Notes: a model not told the origin generated them from the sequence alone. 64,000 bases of DNA from Lachnospiraceae bacterium MA2020 (GCA_000746015.1 JQKK01000016.1:45258-109257); one strand, 5' to 3'. Positions 51,749 to 63,801 are shown, counted from the stretch's first letter. Numbers and translations: made by a program.

Positions 51749-52216
51749 TCAGAACAAGTCGTATTTATCAATCAGTAAGTTTCGAACCCGACTCATTGAG
51801 ACTTTCTCACCGTTTTCGACCCATATATCAATCTGCGGAAGACATTTTTCGATAATTTTCCCTCCACCAAATGATGATATAAAAGCCAATGTTTGCCTCG
51901 GATGATCCATAACAGTTTCATCCTTCATTGTCTCATTTAACATCAATGCATTTAGCTCTCTCTTCTCCTCATCAGACAAGTAATCATTCTTATATATCCG
52001 ATATTCAATCTCCCTTTGCTCCAAAAACTCTTCTGCTGTCATATGACTAAGCCCAACAGCTTTTGAAAGAAGCTCTATCCGTTTATCCTTGCTTAAATCT
52101 AATTCATATAATACATTTAATGCACCCTCAACTTTTCCGCTGACATATCCCTGCCATCTTTCACGTTCTAATATGTCTTTAATTTCTTTCTTCATATCCT
52201 CTGATATCTTTGCCAT
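51749..52216 (-). CDS. Hypothetical protein, 155 residues
   Basis: Not recognised. Charged, mostly helical: an N-terminal part (KISEDMKKEIKDILERERW..GKVEGALNVLYELDLSKDKRIELLSKAVGLS) that looks like a helix-turn-helix-type or oligomerising segment, then acidic and basic helices, and a C-terminal IDIWVENGEKVSMSRVRNLLIDKYDLF. AGGAG lies 9 bases before the ATG, supporting a real gene. It follows the RhuM-Fic fusion by 41 bases on the same strand, so it could be its antitoxin or a separate accessory gene; the sequence alone does not decide. Confidence 0.5.
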   Translation of the reverse strand: MAKISEDMKKEIKDILERERWQGYVSGKVEGALNVLYELDLSKDKRIELLSKAVGLSHMTAEEFLEQREIEYRIYKNDYLSDEEKRELNALMLNETMKDETVMDHPRQTLAFISSFGGGKIIEKCLPQIDIWVENGEKVSMSRVRNLLIDKYDLF

Positions 52217-52257
52217 TTGTACTTACTCCTGTTTCTTTTCAATAGCAGCATTCCCTA

Positions 52258-53208
52258 TTACAATGCTATGATATTCATCACCAACGCCGTCATTATATCT
52301 TTTTCATCCGGTCTTGATTCCGCTATCATTAATGTGAGTGCAACAAGTGCCCCATCACTAATCACTTTTTTGCCGTCCCTAAATAACATATTATTTTTAT
52401 TTAAGAATTCAAGAAATAATGATGCTGCTATCCGTTTGCAGCCATCTGCATACGGATGATCTTTTATCATAAAGTATAACAAATTAGCAGCCTTTTCTTC
52501 CAGTGACGGATAAACATCACCACCAAACACACTTTGATATACCGCCGCTATGATTCCCTCAACTTTTCCGGCTTCCTTTTCAACGCCAAAAACATCAGAC
52601 TTGAAAGAATCCTCCATTCTATCTACCATCCTTCGGCACTCTTCGTACGTAATGCGATAGATTGGTTCATTACCTTCCGGCTTTTCTAAAGACTGATGAT
52701 CGTACTGATCCAAAAGCGTCAGTGCCTGCGTATATTGATTAACTGCCTGCAAAACCTCAGAGCCATCTATTTCAAGAACATTGGAAAGCATCTTAGACTG
52801 AATCTCTACTGTCTTTTCCAAAGCCTCTAAACGCTTAATATTAACTGCATAACCTTTAAGAATATAGTCTTTCAAAACTGAGTTTGCCCAACGCCTAAAT
52901 TCCACTCCGCGCTTTGATTTTACACGATATCCGACGGATATTATCATATCCAAGTTATAGAATTCTATATTTCTTTCTACTTCTCTGCTTCCTTCGTTTT
53001 GAACTGTCGCAAATTTTGCGACAGTTGAATTATCCAACTCTTCTTTCAAAGCATTATTGATATGTTTACCAATTGTCTTAACATCTCTATCAAATAGTTC
53101 CGCCATTTGATTCCTATTCAGCCAAACAGTATCCTGTTCAATCGGAACTCTTAATTTTATTTCATTATCCCCAGTTTCAAATAATACAATTTCATTTGTC
53201 TTGCCCAT
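52258..53208 (-). CDS. RhuM-Fic/Doc fusion protein
   Basis: 316 residues. Residues 1-125 match the RhuM family: VWLNRNQMAELFDRDVKTIGKHI, a helix-turn-helix-like start, then the NIEFYNLDMIISVGYRVKSKRGVEFRRWANSVL block. After a linker helix comes a Fic/Doc domain with HPYADGCKR at 251-259, the HPFxDGNKR active site with Cys in place of Asn. Fic proteins transfer AMP or phosphate to targets. The start at 53208 has GAGG 9 bases upstream. RhuM proteins occur on islands; function unknown. It is probably a toxin-type or regulatory enzyme of the accessory patch. Confidence 0.75.
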   Translation of the reverse strand: MGKTNEIVLFETGDNEIKLRVPIEQDTVWLNRNQMAELFDRDVKTIGKHINNALKEELDNSTVAKFATVQNEGSREVERNIEFYNLDMIISVGYRVKSKRGVEFRRWANSVLKDYILKGYAVNIKRLEALEKTVEIQSKMLSNVLEIDGSEVLQAVNQYTQALTLLDQYDHQSLEKPEGNEPIYRITYEECRRMVDRMEDSFKSDVFGVEKEAGKVEGIIAAVYQSVFGGDVYPSLEEKAANLLYFMIKDHPYADGCKRIAASLFLEFLNKNNMLFRDGKKVISDGALVALTLMIAESRPDEKDIMTALVMNIIAL

Positions 53209-53248
53209 TATGCATTTCCTCATATATTTTCTAAATTGTTATATATAT

Positions 53249-53968
53249 TCATCTCATAATTTCTACCTTTTCATATTCACCACTCCCTGAATCAATCACT
53301 ATCATCTTAGATTCTCCGATTTGAATACCATTGCGATAGGTAGAAAAAACATCGGTTGAAATAATCCCATTATTCTCATAAATCTTCTCTACAGGAGTAT
53401 GTCCAACCACCTGTTTATACCGATTACTTCTAAACATTTCTAAATTTCTATATTGTGGTCTAAACCAAAGCGGTGATTCATCATTCCACAAGTAAGACTT
53501 CGAAGCATTATTTACAGTTTCCACGACCTCATCAATTTCCGCCCCTATCAAATCTTCATCCAACTTTTTTACAGCCTCTGATGTTAATCCTCCATGCATA
53601 AATAACACCTTATCTATTCTATGAATAAAAGCAATCTGGAACGGATTTGAAAGACTGCGTTCAAGTTCCTCAAGTTTACTCAGAACAATTCTTTCTGCAT
53701 ACGGCGAATATCCTGTCTCGAGTTTTCCCCATGGATAACTTATATCATGATTTCCATAGCACCATAATGTTTCCGGAAAAGTATTCGCAAATCGTATTGC
53801 TCTGTCGAATGTTTCCTTATAACACTCAACCTGAAACTCCATATTCCAATCATCTGGTATATCCATAAGGCAAACAGCTCTGTCCGCCTTACCAGATTTA
53901 AGTATATCTTCTGCCCTGTCAAATAACCACGCTTTCAAATGCACATCGGGAATAACAAGAACTTTCAT
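53249..53968 (-). CDS. Calcineurin-like metallophosphatase
   Basis: 239 residues with the full metallophosphoesterase ligand set: PDVH (Asp8, His10), the DIPDD region, YGNHD, FMHGG and VVGHTP. The length and the later WNDESPLWFRP block resemble bacterial PP2A-like serine/threonine or Ap4A phosphatases (PrpE/ApaH relatives). GAGGAG lies 8 bases before the ATG. It lies in the accessory patch between the RhuM-Fic gene and the XRE regulator. The substrate cannot be called. Upstream (54037-54058) is a 22-base near-perfect palindrome. Confidence 0.8.
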   Translation of the reverse strand: MKVLVIPDVHLKAWLFDRAEDILKSGKADRAVCLMDIPDDWNMEFQVECYKETFDRAIRFANTFPETLWCYGNHDISYPWGKLETGYSPYAERIVLSKLEELERSLSNPFQIAFIHRIDKVLFMHGGLTSEAVKKLDEDLIGAEIDEVVETVNNASKSYLWNDESPLWFRPQYRNLEMFRSNRYKQVVGHTPVEKIYENNGIISTDVFSTYRNGIQIGESKMIVIDSGSGEYEKVEIMR

Positions 53969-54036
53969 AATCTATCTCCTCTTTGAATGTATTAACGTTA
54001 TTTAAACGTATTTACGATAATTGTATTACACTTATA

Positions 54037-54058
54037 GGCATGCCATATATGACATGCC
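54037..54058. repeat. 22-base palindrome upstream of the phosphatase gene
   Basis: GGCATG-c-CATATATG-a-CATGCC: symmetric apart from one mismatched pair. It sits between the XRE gene stop and the phosphatase start, without a T-run. Either a weak terminator hairpin or a protein-binding site. Confidence 0.4.
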
Positions 54059-54061
54059 CTA

Positions 54062-54397
54062 CTATACCTCTCTTATTGCACTGAGATATCCCCGAAGCCT
54101 TTCTTTCTGTTTCCGGTTAAGAGAATCTATCTCCAGCAGCAATTCGTAATTCTCCGTACCTGCTGTGCAAACAATATAATCAAGTTCGGGGTTCTTACCC
54201 TCCGGTTCCTGTAATATTTCATAAGGAGTTACATTAAGGACTTCGCAGATAGTCATTATTTTATCCGCTGCCGGATTGGTTTTCTTTCTTTTCCAATCAC
54301 TTATGGTACTCTGTGATATACCAGTCCTCCTAGAAAACTCAATCTGAGACAAACCTCGTTCATCCATTATTTTGAAAATTCTTTCACTTATTATCAT
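54062..54397 (-). CDS. XRE-family transcriptional regulator
   Basis: 111 residues. The N-terminal helix-turn-helix (about 5-65: MDERGLSQIEFSRRTGISQSTISDWKRKKTNPAADKIMTICEVLNVTPYEIL) is a Cro/CI-type DNA-binding domain. The C-terminal half (LLLEIDSLNRKQKERLRGYL) is helical, for dimerisation. It has a good promoter and a 13-base palindrome just downstream of the start point, so it probably represses itself. Only a weak ribosome site (GGA) precedes the ATG. Likely controls genes of this accessory patch. Confidence 0.85.
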   Translation of the reverse strand: MIISERIFKIMDERGLSQIEFSRRTGISQSTISDWKRKKTNPAADKIMTICEVLNVTPYEILQEPEGKNPELDYIVCTAGTENYELLLEIDSLNRKQKERLRGYLSAIREV

Positions 54398-54434
54398 ATG
54401 TCCAATACCGATAAAAAAACTATCATTGTTAAAG

Positions 54435-54485
54435 CGAATACAATTCGTTTATACGATTTTATAATAACCTAACATCTACCGTCAA
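54435..54485 (-). promoter_or_regulatory. Promoter and operator of the XRE gene
   Basis: -35 TTGACG (54480-54485), 16 bases, -10 TATAAA (54458-54463) on the minus strand. The palindrome CGAAT-TGT-ATTCG (54435-54447) begins about 10 bases past the -10, a usual position for an autorepressor operator. Confidence 0.65.
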
Positions 54486-54494
54486 CTAAAAAAA

Positions 54495-55097
54495 TTAAAT
54501 TCTACCCCTGTATTTTTCGAGCAATTCTCTTGAGTACACCTTATCCATATCCGATTCCCTGACTATCCTCCATAATGCTGCCGCTGCTTCTAGTCGATTT
54601 TCGAACACCCTTGTTTCATCGTCTGCACAAAAATCCTTAAGGAATTTATTCCATTGCAATGCCGCTTTATCATATACTGCATAAGTTTTCTTTCCATAAT
54701 ATACATCAAGCAAATCTCTAATAGTAAAGGAGTCATCTTCACTTTCCCTTACTTTCTTAACTGTTGCCACCATATCTACATTAAATTTGAAATGTTCTTC
54801 TCCCGTTTGTTTTGAAAAGAACTCTCTAAACCTATTGCCAAAAGTGAAACCACACTCTATAAGTCCGGTATCAAGCGTAAGTTCCGTAATAACAGGCTTC
54901 TTTTTCTTTCGCGGTCTCTTTTCCGGAAGAATCTTTACTCCAGAGAAATACGCTTCAATCACTTTGTTCAGCTCAATCTTTCCGCTTGGTGCTTTTAATC
55001 CATGATCCCTGCATATCTTTATCAATTCTTCTCTGTACCAATAATACTTGCAAAACTCAGCATAATCCTTTATATTGTCAAACTCCGGTCTATCCAT
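54495..55097 (-). CDS. SAP-domain-like hypothetical protein
   Basis: 200 residues. The N terminus (about 5-50: ELIKICRDHGLKAPSGKIELNKVIEAYFSG) resembles a SAP-type helix-turn-helix that binds DNA; a Lys/Arg-rich linker (RPRKKKKP) follows, then a domain (about 70-200) that I associate with DUF6434-like proteins of unknown function. No obvious ribosome site lies before the ATG at 55097. It ends about 10 bases before the -35 of the XRE gene's promoter, same strand. Confidence 0.55.
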   Translation of the reverse strand: MDRPEFDNIKDYAEFCKYYWYREELIKICRDHGLKAPSGKIELNKVIEAYFSGVKILPEKRPRKKKKPVITELTLDTGLIECGFTFGNRFREFFSKQTGEEHFKFNVDMVATVKKVRESEDDSFTIRDLLDVYYGKKTYAVYDKAALQWNKFLKDFCADDETRVFENRLEAAAALWRIVRESDMDKVYSRELLEKYRGRI

Positions 55098-55331
55098 AGT
55101 CTACTATATTTTTCCTCATGTATATTCTAAGCATTATCTGGGCTTTATCACTAATTTTGAAACTGTAATGAATATAGTCGATCTCCCATGTAAGCAGCCC
55201 CTTTCGCTATAATTATATTGTTTTGTAGCGAAAAAGTATTAAATACATTGGCTTAACTTTTTCTTTATTCCAAGTTTATTATTATCTCTTTTTTGTTTAG
55301 TGTGAGTTATTTTGTGCTCCATCGAAATGCT

Positions 55332-55690
55332 CTATTTCATACCTGCTGATAAACTTGAAATTTTTTCTGCCTCGGCTTTTGTCCTAAGCACAGCAATATC
55401 AGCTGACTTCACCATATTTTTCCTCCAGTCTGAAGATTTTTGGATCAATTCACCCGCATTTTCAGCAATTATAAAACAATTACGAGCATTGTCTATATAA
55501 CATATCTGAGCTTCACTTTGAAAATCTGTTGTCTCACCAACAGTTCCTAAAAAGCCTCCATTACTATCTGTTGCAAAAATGTCTACGAGCGGAACCGTAA
55601 AGAAATCCACTCTTGGAATATCGTCATCAAAAATGAAATGAATATCATAATCATAAGCATAGCTCCCTTTACTCGTGCTTACAAAAACTA
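55332..55690 (-). pseudogene. Start-less gene fragment next to guaA
   Basis: A frame ending at 55332 encodes DFFTVPLVDIFATDSNGGFLG..ENAGELIQKSSDW, which reads like a genuine protein. The frame stays open upstream through SYAYDYDIHFIFDDDIPRV into the guaA terminator, with no proper start or ribosome site; the only start-like codon is an internal GTG at 55610. It is probably a 3' remnant left when the accessory patch joined the guaA end. The family is not recognised. The 230 bases between it and the SAP-like gene show nothing. Confidence 0.4.
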
Positions 55691-55693
55691 TGT

Positions 55694-55726
55694 AAAAAAG
55701 GCAGTAGATACTATACCTACTGCCTT
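55694..55726 (-). terminator. Terminator of guaA
   Basis: 10-bp perfect stem (55698-55707 with 55717-55726), 9-base loop, TTTTTT on the minus strand, 20 bases past the guaA stop. Confidence 0.9.
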
Positions 55727-55745
55727 AACACCGAACATGCGTTCG

Positions 55746-57287
55746 TTACTCGAGTTCTATAGTTGCCGGCGGCTTACTAGTGCAGTCATAAAGTACACGG
55801 TTCACGCCCTTTACTTCATTTACTATTCTGTCTGTTACCTTTGAAAGAAGCTCAAATGGAAGCGGAGCTGCCTCAGCGGTCATAAAGTCTGTTGTTGTTA
55901 CGGCTCTGAGTGCTACGGCATAGTCGTATGTACGTCCGTCACCCATTACACCTACTGAACGCATATTTGTAAGCGCTGCATAGTACTGGTTGATCTTCTT
56001 GCCCCAGCCTGCGCGTGCAACTTCTTCGCGGAAGATCGCATCTGCATCCTGAACCATGCGAACCTTCTCAGCTGTAACTTCGCCGATGATACGGATACCA
56101 AGTCCTGGACCTGGGAAAGGCTGACGATAAACAAGGTTCTCAGGTATACCAAGCTGGATACCAGCTGCACGAACTTCATCCTTAAAGAGCATTCTTAGAG
56201 GCTCAACGATTTCCTTGAAATCAACGTGATCCGGAAGTCCTCCAACATTGTGATGTGACTTAATTGTTGCAGACTTTCCAAGACCTGACTCGATTACGTC
56301 AGGATAAATAGTACCCTGTCCGAGGAAATCGACCTTACCGATCTTCTTAGCCTCTTCCTCAAATACACGGATAAACTCCTCACCAATAATCTTTCTCTTA
56401 GCCTCAGGCTCTGTAACACCCTTAAGCTTCTCATAGAAACGCTCCTGAGCATTAACTCTGATGAAATTGAGCTTATAAGGACCTGTAGGGCCAAATACAG
56501 CCTCAACCTCGTCGCCCTCGTCCTTTCTCAAAAGACCGTGATCAACAAATACGCATGTAAGCTGCTCACCGACTGCCTTTGACAAAAGAACTGCAGCAAC
56601 AGAAGAATCAACACCACCTGAAAGTGCACAAAGAACCTTACCATCGCCGATCTTAGCTCTGAGCTCTTCGATAGCTGTATCTACAAATGAATCCATCTTC
56701 CATGTTGCTTCACACTTACAGATCTCATATACAAAATTCTGAAGCATCTTAGTTCCTTCCTCAGTATGAAGTACTTCCGGATGGAACTGAACTGCATAAA
56801 GACCATTCTCCTCATTTGCCATAGCTGCAACAGGGCAATTCTCTGTACGACCTGTGTTCTTAAATGCAGCAGGCATATGAGCTATATAGTCAGTATGACT
56901 CATCCAGCAGATAGAAGTGCCGTGAACATCCTTAAAGAGCTTGCACTTTGTATCTACTTCTACAGTTGTCTTTCCATACTCAGATACAGGAGCTGTAGCA
57001 ACCTCTCCGCCAAGTACGTGCGCCATAGTCTGTGCACCATAGCAAATACCAAGAACAGGTATGCCCATCTCAAAAAGCTCTTTTGAGCAAAGTGCTGCAT
57101 CCTTGGCAAATACACTGTTAGGACCACCTGTAAGAATGATTCCCTTTGGCGCAAGCTTCTTTATTTCATCCAATGACATAGTATAAGGATGAACTTCACA
57201 ATATACGTTGCATTCCCTGACTCTGCGAGCTATCAGCTGATTATACTGACCTCCAAAGTCTAAAACGATGATCATGTCTGAATTCAA
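55746..57287 (-). CDS. guaA: GMP synthase (glutamine-hydrolysing)
   Basis: 513 residues, normal length. N-terminal class I glutamine amidotransferase with catalytic Cys82 (GICYGAQ) and the QFHPE histidine-glutamate pair; central ATP-pyrophosphatase domain with the PP-loop LSGGVDSS; C-terminal dimerisation domain ([21 protein letters not shown]). Converts XMP, ATP and glutamine to GMP. The TTG start at 57287 is preferred because GAGG lies 7 bases upstream; the ATG four codons later is too far from it. Monocistronic, with its own promoter and terminator; no purine riboswitch seen. Confidence 0.97.
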   Translation of the reverse strand: MNSDMIIVLDFGGQYNQLIARRVRECNVYCEVHPYTMSLDEIKKLAPKGIILTGGPNSVFAKDAALCSKELFEMGIPVLGICYGAQTMAHVLGGEVATAPVSEYGKTTVEVDTKCKLFKDVHGTSICWMSHTDYIAHMPAAFKNTGRTENCPVAAMANEENGLYAVQFHPEVLHTEEGTKMLQNFVYEICKCEATWKMDSFVDTAIEELRAKIGDGKVLCALSGGVDSSVAAVLLSKAVGEQLTCVFVDHGLLRKDEGDEVEAVFGPTGPYKLNFIRVNAQERFYEKLKGVTEPEAKRKIIGEEFIRVFEEEAKKIGKVDFLGQGTIYPDVIESGLGKSATIKSHHNVGGLPDHVDFKEIVEPLRMLFKDEVRAAGIQLGIPENLVYRQPFPGPGLGIRIIGEVTAEKVRMVQDADAIFREEVARAGWGKKINQYYAALTNMRSVGVMGDGRTYDYAVALRAVTTTDFMTAEAAPLPFELLSKVTDRIVNEVKGVNRVLYDCTSKPPATIELE

Positions 57288-57336
57288 AATTCTACCTCAT
57301 TTCATAAACAGTAGTGTACAATAAACTTAAAAGTAT

Positions 57337-57365
57337 ATATTACACGATATAGCTCGTAAAATCAA
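57337..57365 (-). promoter_or_regulatory. Promoter of guaA
   Basis: -35 TTGATT (57360-57365), 17 bases, -10 TAATAT (57337-57342), minus strand. The leader to the TTG start is about 45 bases and has no room for a riboswitch. Confidence 0.65.
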
Positions 57366-57420
57366 TAATATTCTTACTTACGTTTTCCTTAAATATCCAT
57401 AAAGATCAATGCATTAATAC

Positions 57421-57452
57421 GACAAAATCCGGTGACATTTCTGCCACCGGAT
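57421..57452 (-). terminator. Terminator of the atp operon
   Basis: 8-bp stem (57427-57434 with 57445-57452), 10-base loop, TTTTG on the minus strand, directly after the atpC stop. Confidence 0.8.
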
Positions 57453-57456
57453 ATAA

Positions 57457-57872
57457 TTACTGTAATCCTCGTTTTGAAGTTTCCTTCAATCTTGTCAGCG
57501 CTCTTGCAATGGAAGCCTGAGACATCTTGTACTCGACAATAGACTTCTTCTGTCTTGCCTGCTCCTTTGCTCTCTCAAGCGCAGCTTCAGCTCTAGCGCG
57601 GTCAATGTTCTCCGGCAGCTCACAGGTATCCAGGAGGATAGTACATCTGTTATTGGCAAACTGGGCAGTACCTACGCCCGCAATAGCCTTGTGCCATTGA
57701 TCGTCCGGTGTCTTATAGCTCAACGGTCCCACATCGACTGCAATAATCATTTCTTCATGGTGCGACATCAATACAACCTCACCATCGATGGTGCGGAATA
57801 GTATCTCCTGCACTTTACCTTCAAAGAAAATTCCATTTGAAGCTATAATTCTGAAAAAAAATGTATCACTCA

Positions 57873-57873
<1 letters not shown>
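57457..57873 (-). CDS. atpC: ATP synthase F1 epsilon subunit
   Basis: 138 residues: N-terminal beta sandwich (FFFRIIASNGIFFEGKVQEILFRTIDGEVVLMSHHEEM) and C-terminal two-helix domain (DRARAEAALERAKEQA..ARALTRLKE), which can inhibit rotation. Part of the central stalk with gamma. Its ATG overlaps the atpD stop (TAATG). Last gene of the operon. Confidence 0.93.
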
Positions 57874-60143
<2,270 letters not shown>

Positions 60144-60166
<23 letters not shown>

Positions 60167-61937
60167 CAGCCTTGAACTCCTCTATCGCCTTGATAATTCT
60201 GCTCTTGAGGTCATCCTCAAGCGTCTTTCTCGTCGCGAGTTCGTTCATGATATCTGCATGACTCTCATTCATATACTTAAGGAGATCCATCTGGAATTCC
60301 TTAACAATTGATGGATGTAAATCCATAAACAGCTTATTATTAGCTGCTACAAGAGTCACTACCTGCTCTGCCATTGAAAGTGGATGCTCAAGTGGCTGTT
60401 TCAGAACTTCCATCAATGCCTTACCATTTGTCAACATGTCTTTTGTTGTCTGGTCAAGGTCTGATGAAAACTGTGTGAATACTGCCATTTCACGGAACTG
60501 AGCCAGATCCACACGGAGTGAACCTGAAGCCTTCTTCATGGCCTTAGTCTGTGCAGCACCACCTACACGGGATACAGAAAGTCCAACATTTACCGCAGGA
60601 CGCTGACCTTCGAAGAAAAGATCACTTTCAAGGAAAATCTGTCCATCAGTAATAGAAATAACGTTAGTTGGAATATATGCTGAAACGTCTCCTGCCTGTG
60701 TTTCAATAATAGGAAGTGCTGTAATAGAACCACCACCCTTTTCATCAGAAAGACGACTTGAACGCTCAAGCAGTCTTGAGTGAAGGTAGAAAACGTCTCC
60801 TGGGTAAGCCTCACGGCCTGGTGGACGTCCCAAAAGCAATGAAATTGCTCTATAAGCAACCGCATGCTTTGACAGATCATCATAAACGATAAGTACATCC
60901 TTACCATTATGCATGAAGTACTCTGCCAATGCAGTTCCTGAGTAAGGAGCAATGTACTGAAGAGGTGAAGGGTCGCTTGCTGTAGCGGACATAACGATAG
61001 TATAGTCCATAGCGCCATTCTTCTTCAGCGTATTAACCAGCTTCGCAACAGTTGATGCCTTCTGACCTACTGCTACGTATACGCAGATAACATCCTTACC
61101 CTTCTGATTGATAATAGTATCAACAGCTATCGCTGTCTTACCAGTCTGACGGTCTCCGATGATCAACTCTCTCTGACCTCTACCGATAGGGAACATGGAG
61201 TCGATAGCCAGAATACCTGTTTCCATAGGTACCGTAACTGGTTTTCTGTCAATGATACCAGGTGCCGGATTTTCAATAGGGCGAGTCTCAGTAGTTGAGA
61301 TCGGACCATTTCCATCAAGCGGAGCACCAAGTGCATCAACGATTCTTCCCAGGAAAGCTTCGCCAACAGGGATACCTGCTCTCTCACCGGTACGTACAGC
61401 ATGTGATCCCTCGCGGATACCTGCATCAAGACCAAACAGGATACATCCAAGAGAATCTTCTCTGATATCCATGACCATGCCCTTTACGCCATTGTCAAAG
61501 ATGATGATTTCTCCATATACTGCGTGATCAAGACCTACGATAGTCGCAATACCATCACCTACTTCGATGATAGTACCTACTTCGCTGCTCTCTGCTCGAA
61601 GCTGGAATTCCTCAACCTCAGTCTTAAGTATCTCGATGACATCATCTGTACTGTACTGAGCCTGTCTAACTCCCTTTGCAACAAGCTTTTCAAACTGCTT
61701 TACACGACCTGCTGTACTCCAGTCATACTCTTTGCTTCCAACCTTCAGAATGAAACCACCGCCAAGTGATTTATCCTCTGTGAGCTTAAGAGTAACTTCC
61801 TTTGCCCCTGTCTTCTTCTGGACAAAGCTTTTCATCTTAGCAACCTGAGGCTCTGAAGGAGCAGTTACATATACCAATTCAGCTTGTATAGCTGTTAAAT
61901 TATTATTTTCAGGTGTATTAGCTGTCAACTTCTTCAC
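60144..61937 (-). CDS. atpA: ATP synthase alpha subunit with fused delta C-terminal domain
   Basis: 597 residues against the usual 500-510. Residues 95-597 are ordinary alpha: [18 protein letters not shown]-loop GDRQTGKT at 261-268, and [16 protein letters not shown] carrying the arginine finger. Residues about 18-90 are the C-terminal domain of delta/[35 protein letters not shown] and [15 protein letters not shown] align with delta's xPLs..Q..., vDpsLiGGf and D.S....L..L. No separate atpH lies between atpF and atpA, where it normally sits. The delta N-terminal six-helix domain is missing. The GTG start at 61937 overlaps atpF by 20 bases; a TTG at 61928 with AGGTG upstream is an alternative. 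Confidence 0.93.
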
Positions 61938-62424
61938 CTGCCTTGCTTATAAATTCGTCATAAAGACTGCTGTCTAATTCAGCACTGTTCTGAGAAGCTG
62001 CAATTTTCTTAGTTGCTGCTGCAACGATCTCTGCAATATGCTTCTCTGCCTCTGCCTGCTTCTTCTTCTGAGCCATTTCAGCCTTAACTTCAGCTTCACT
62101 AACAATTTCTGCTGCACGCTTGTTAGCATCACCAACAATGCGATCATACTCAGCAGATGCTTTCTTAGTAGACTCAGCAACCGCTTCAGCCTTAAGTGTC
62201 TCAATATCCTGCATCTGAGATTCGTAATTCTTTACTTTCTCCTCAGCATTTTTGATTGCTTCTTCAGCTTTCTGCTTCTCTTCCTTGATGCTTGCTTGTC
62301 TCTTCGCAAGAACATCATTTATAGGCTTGAAAAGGAAAAATTTCAAAATACCAAACAGGACAATGACATTAATGACTGTAATACCGATGTGTCTCACATC
62401 CATGGATATAATATTGCCAGACAA
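61918..62424 (-). CDS. atpF: ATP synthase F0 b subunit
   Basis: 168 residues: an N-terminal membrane helix ([24 protein letters not shown]) and a long charged coiled-coil (45-145) of the peripheral stalk. The TTG start at 62424 has AGGAGG 8 bases upstream. The C terminus ([19 protein letters not shown]) would meet the delta domain, which here is carried on alpha. Single b gene, so presumably a b2 homodimer. Confidence 0.94.
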   Translation of the reverse strand: MSGNIISMDVRHIGITVINVIVLFGILKFFLFKPINDVLAKRQASIKEEKQKAEEAIKNAEEKVKNYESQMQDIETLKAEAVAESTKKASAEYDRIVGDANKRAAEIVSEAEVKAEMAQKKKQAEAEKHIAEIVAAATKKIAASQNSAELDSSLYDEFISKAGEEVDS

Positions 62425-62443
62425 TATTCCACCCTCCTGTCAA

Positions 62444-62668
62444 TTATTTTCCAAGTACAAAGATAATCATAATAGCATCAAGTAATGCGTAAATAGCTGT
62501 TGCCTCTGCAAGGGCAGAACCCAAAATAAGCATGTTTCTGATCTTGCTCTCTGCCTCTGGCTGACGAGCTACCGCATCACTTGCCTTTCCGGTAGCAATA
62601 CCAATACCGATACCTGCTCCAAGACATCCTATTGCTGCAATACCTGCACCAATTGCTGTTACACTCAT
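62444..62668 (-). CDS. atpE: ATP synthase F0 c subunit
   Basis: 74-residue hairpin of two membrane helices with the polar loop ARQPE (34-38). The ion-binding carboxylate is Glu55 in LAEATAIY. The glutamine of Na+-type c-rings is Ile in helix 1 (GAGIGIG), and the serine after the glutamate is Ala, so a proton-driven ring is predicted. Helix 2 carries a second acidic residue, Asp64, nine residues past Glu55, which is unusual. AAGGAGG stands before the ATG. Confidence 0.95.
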   Translation of the reverse strand: MSVTAIGAGIAAIGCLGAGIGIGIATGKASDAVARQPEAESKIRNMLILGSALAEATAIYALLDAIMIIFVLGK

Positions 62669-62712
62669 CTCTAGTTCCTCCTTAATATTTGAATTAAAAT
62701 AAATTTTAAAAG

Positions 62713-63420
62713 TTACTCAACTTCAACTTCAGCTGCTTCTGACAGATAGATACATGTCAGGAATACAAAAACGTAAGCCTGAATCAAACCATCAAATACA
62801 TCAAAATAAAAACTGAATGGGATTGGCAATATGATAGGCATTATCATTTTTATCAATGCCATAATCACAAAACCACCAAAGATATTTCCGAAAAGTCGCA
62901 TACACAATGAAAGCGGCTTCGTAAATACTTCAATGATATTCAGTGGTGTGACTATCGCCATAGGCATTGTGAATGATTTCATCCATCCACCTACACCCTT
63001 AGATGTAATTCCCGTATAGATTACAAGAGTGATAGTCATCAAAGCCAACGCTGCTGTTACATTAAGATCCTTGGTTGCCGGCTTAAAAAACGTCAAGAAC
63101 TCAGTTTCTGTTTCAAAGATAGCTGACAGATCAGACAGAGCAATGAATACCAACACCGTACAAATATAGTCGGTATATTTTGCTGCATGCTCACCAAGCA
63201 TATCCCGGACCATTCCCTGAATCCAAGTTACAAACGACTCTACTGCTACCTGAGTCTTACTTGGATTATCTACGCTTAAATTTCTCGTAAGCAATAAGCA
63301 AACGACTAAAATTATTGCCATTAGAATCCAGGTGTTGACTATAGACTCACTGATAACAAAAGAGCCAATCGTAACATTTTTTACGCCCAACTCTTCAACA
63401 AGTCTTTCTCCTATATCCAC
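62713..63420 (-). CDS. atpB: ATP synthase F0 a subunit
   Basis: 235 residues, five to six membrane helices. The essential arginine is Arg175 in [16 protein letters not shown]. First gene of the operon; the GTG start at 63420 has AGGAGG 8 bases upstream. No atpI precedes it. Forms the ion half-channels with the c ring. Confidence 0.95.
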   Translation of the reverse strand: MDIGERLVEELGVKNVTIGSFVISESIVNTWILMAIILVVCLLLTRNLSVDNPSKTQVAVESFVTWIQGMVRDMLGEHAAKYTDYICTVLVFIALSDLSAIFETETEFLTFFKPATKDLNVTAALALMTITLVIYTGITSKGVGGWMKSFTMPMAIVTPLNIIEVFTKPLSLCMRLFGNIFGGFVIMALIKMIMPIILPIPFSFYFDVFDGLIQAYVFVFLTCIYLSEAAEVEVE

Positions 63421-63469
63421 TTTTAACGCCTCCTTCTTTGGGTGAATTTTGACCGTTAGAATTAACTTG

Positions 63470-63498
63470 ATTATAACGCGACGATAAAAATGCGTCTA
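63470..63498 (-). promoter_or_regulatory. Promoter of the atp operon
   Basis: -35 TAGACG (63493-63498), 17 bases, -10 TATAAT (63470-63475) on the minus strand. The rest of the gap 63499-63750 is AT-rich with no gene seen. Confidence 0.6.
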
Positions 63499-63753
63499 TC
63501 ATTCTAGCGAGAATTTGTTGCACTTTTCACAATACAGCTAAAAATATTACCAAATTTAATTGCTTGTTTTCGTGCACAGTGACTAATTATATTTCTTTTT
63601 TTTCGAAAATGCAAGGCTAGTGCGCAAATTAATATTATTTTGTATAATCTTATAATATTTCATGCCACGCATTTGTATTATACAAAATCATTTTATTAGA
63701 ACACGTTTTCTTTTGAAATGTAATAGTAAATTTAAACAAATATTATTTTTAGA

Positions 63754-63795
63754 ACAAAAAGAAAAACCTCAAAGTACTACTCGACTTTGAGGTTT
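63754..63795 (-). terminator. Terminator after the tRNA genes
   Basis: Perfect 12-bp stem (63764-63775 with 63784-63795), 8-base loop, TTTTTCTTTTT-type run on the minus strand (63764 downward). It lies 6 bases past the tRNA-Cys 3' end. Confidence 0.9.
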
Positions 63796-63801
63796 ATTTA
63801 G

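Noticed and set aside
50203..55745. Prophage or integrative element
   Set aside because: No integrase, transposase, relaxase or structural phage gene and no clear att repeats; only scattered accessory genes and decayed pieces.
57288..57336. Purine riboswitch before guaA
   Set aside because: Leader from the predicted promoter is about 45 bases, too short for the aptamer, and no conserved core is seen.
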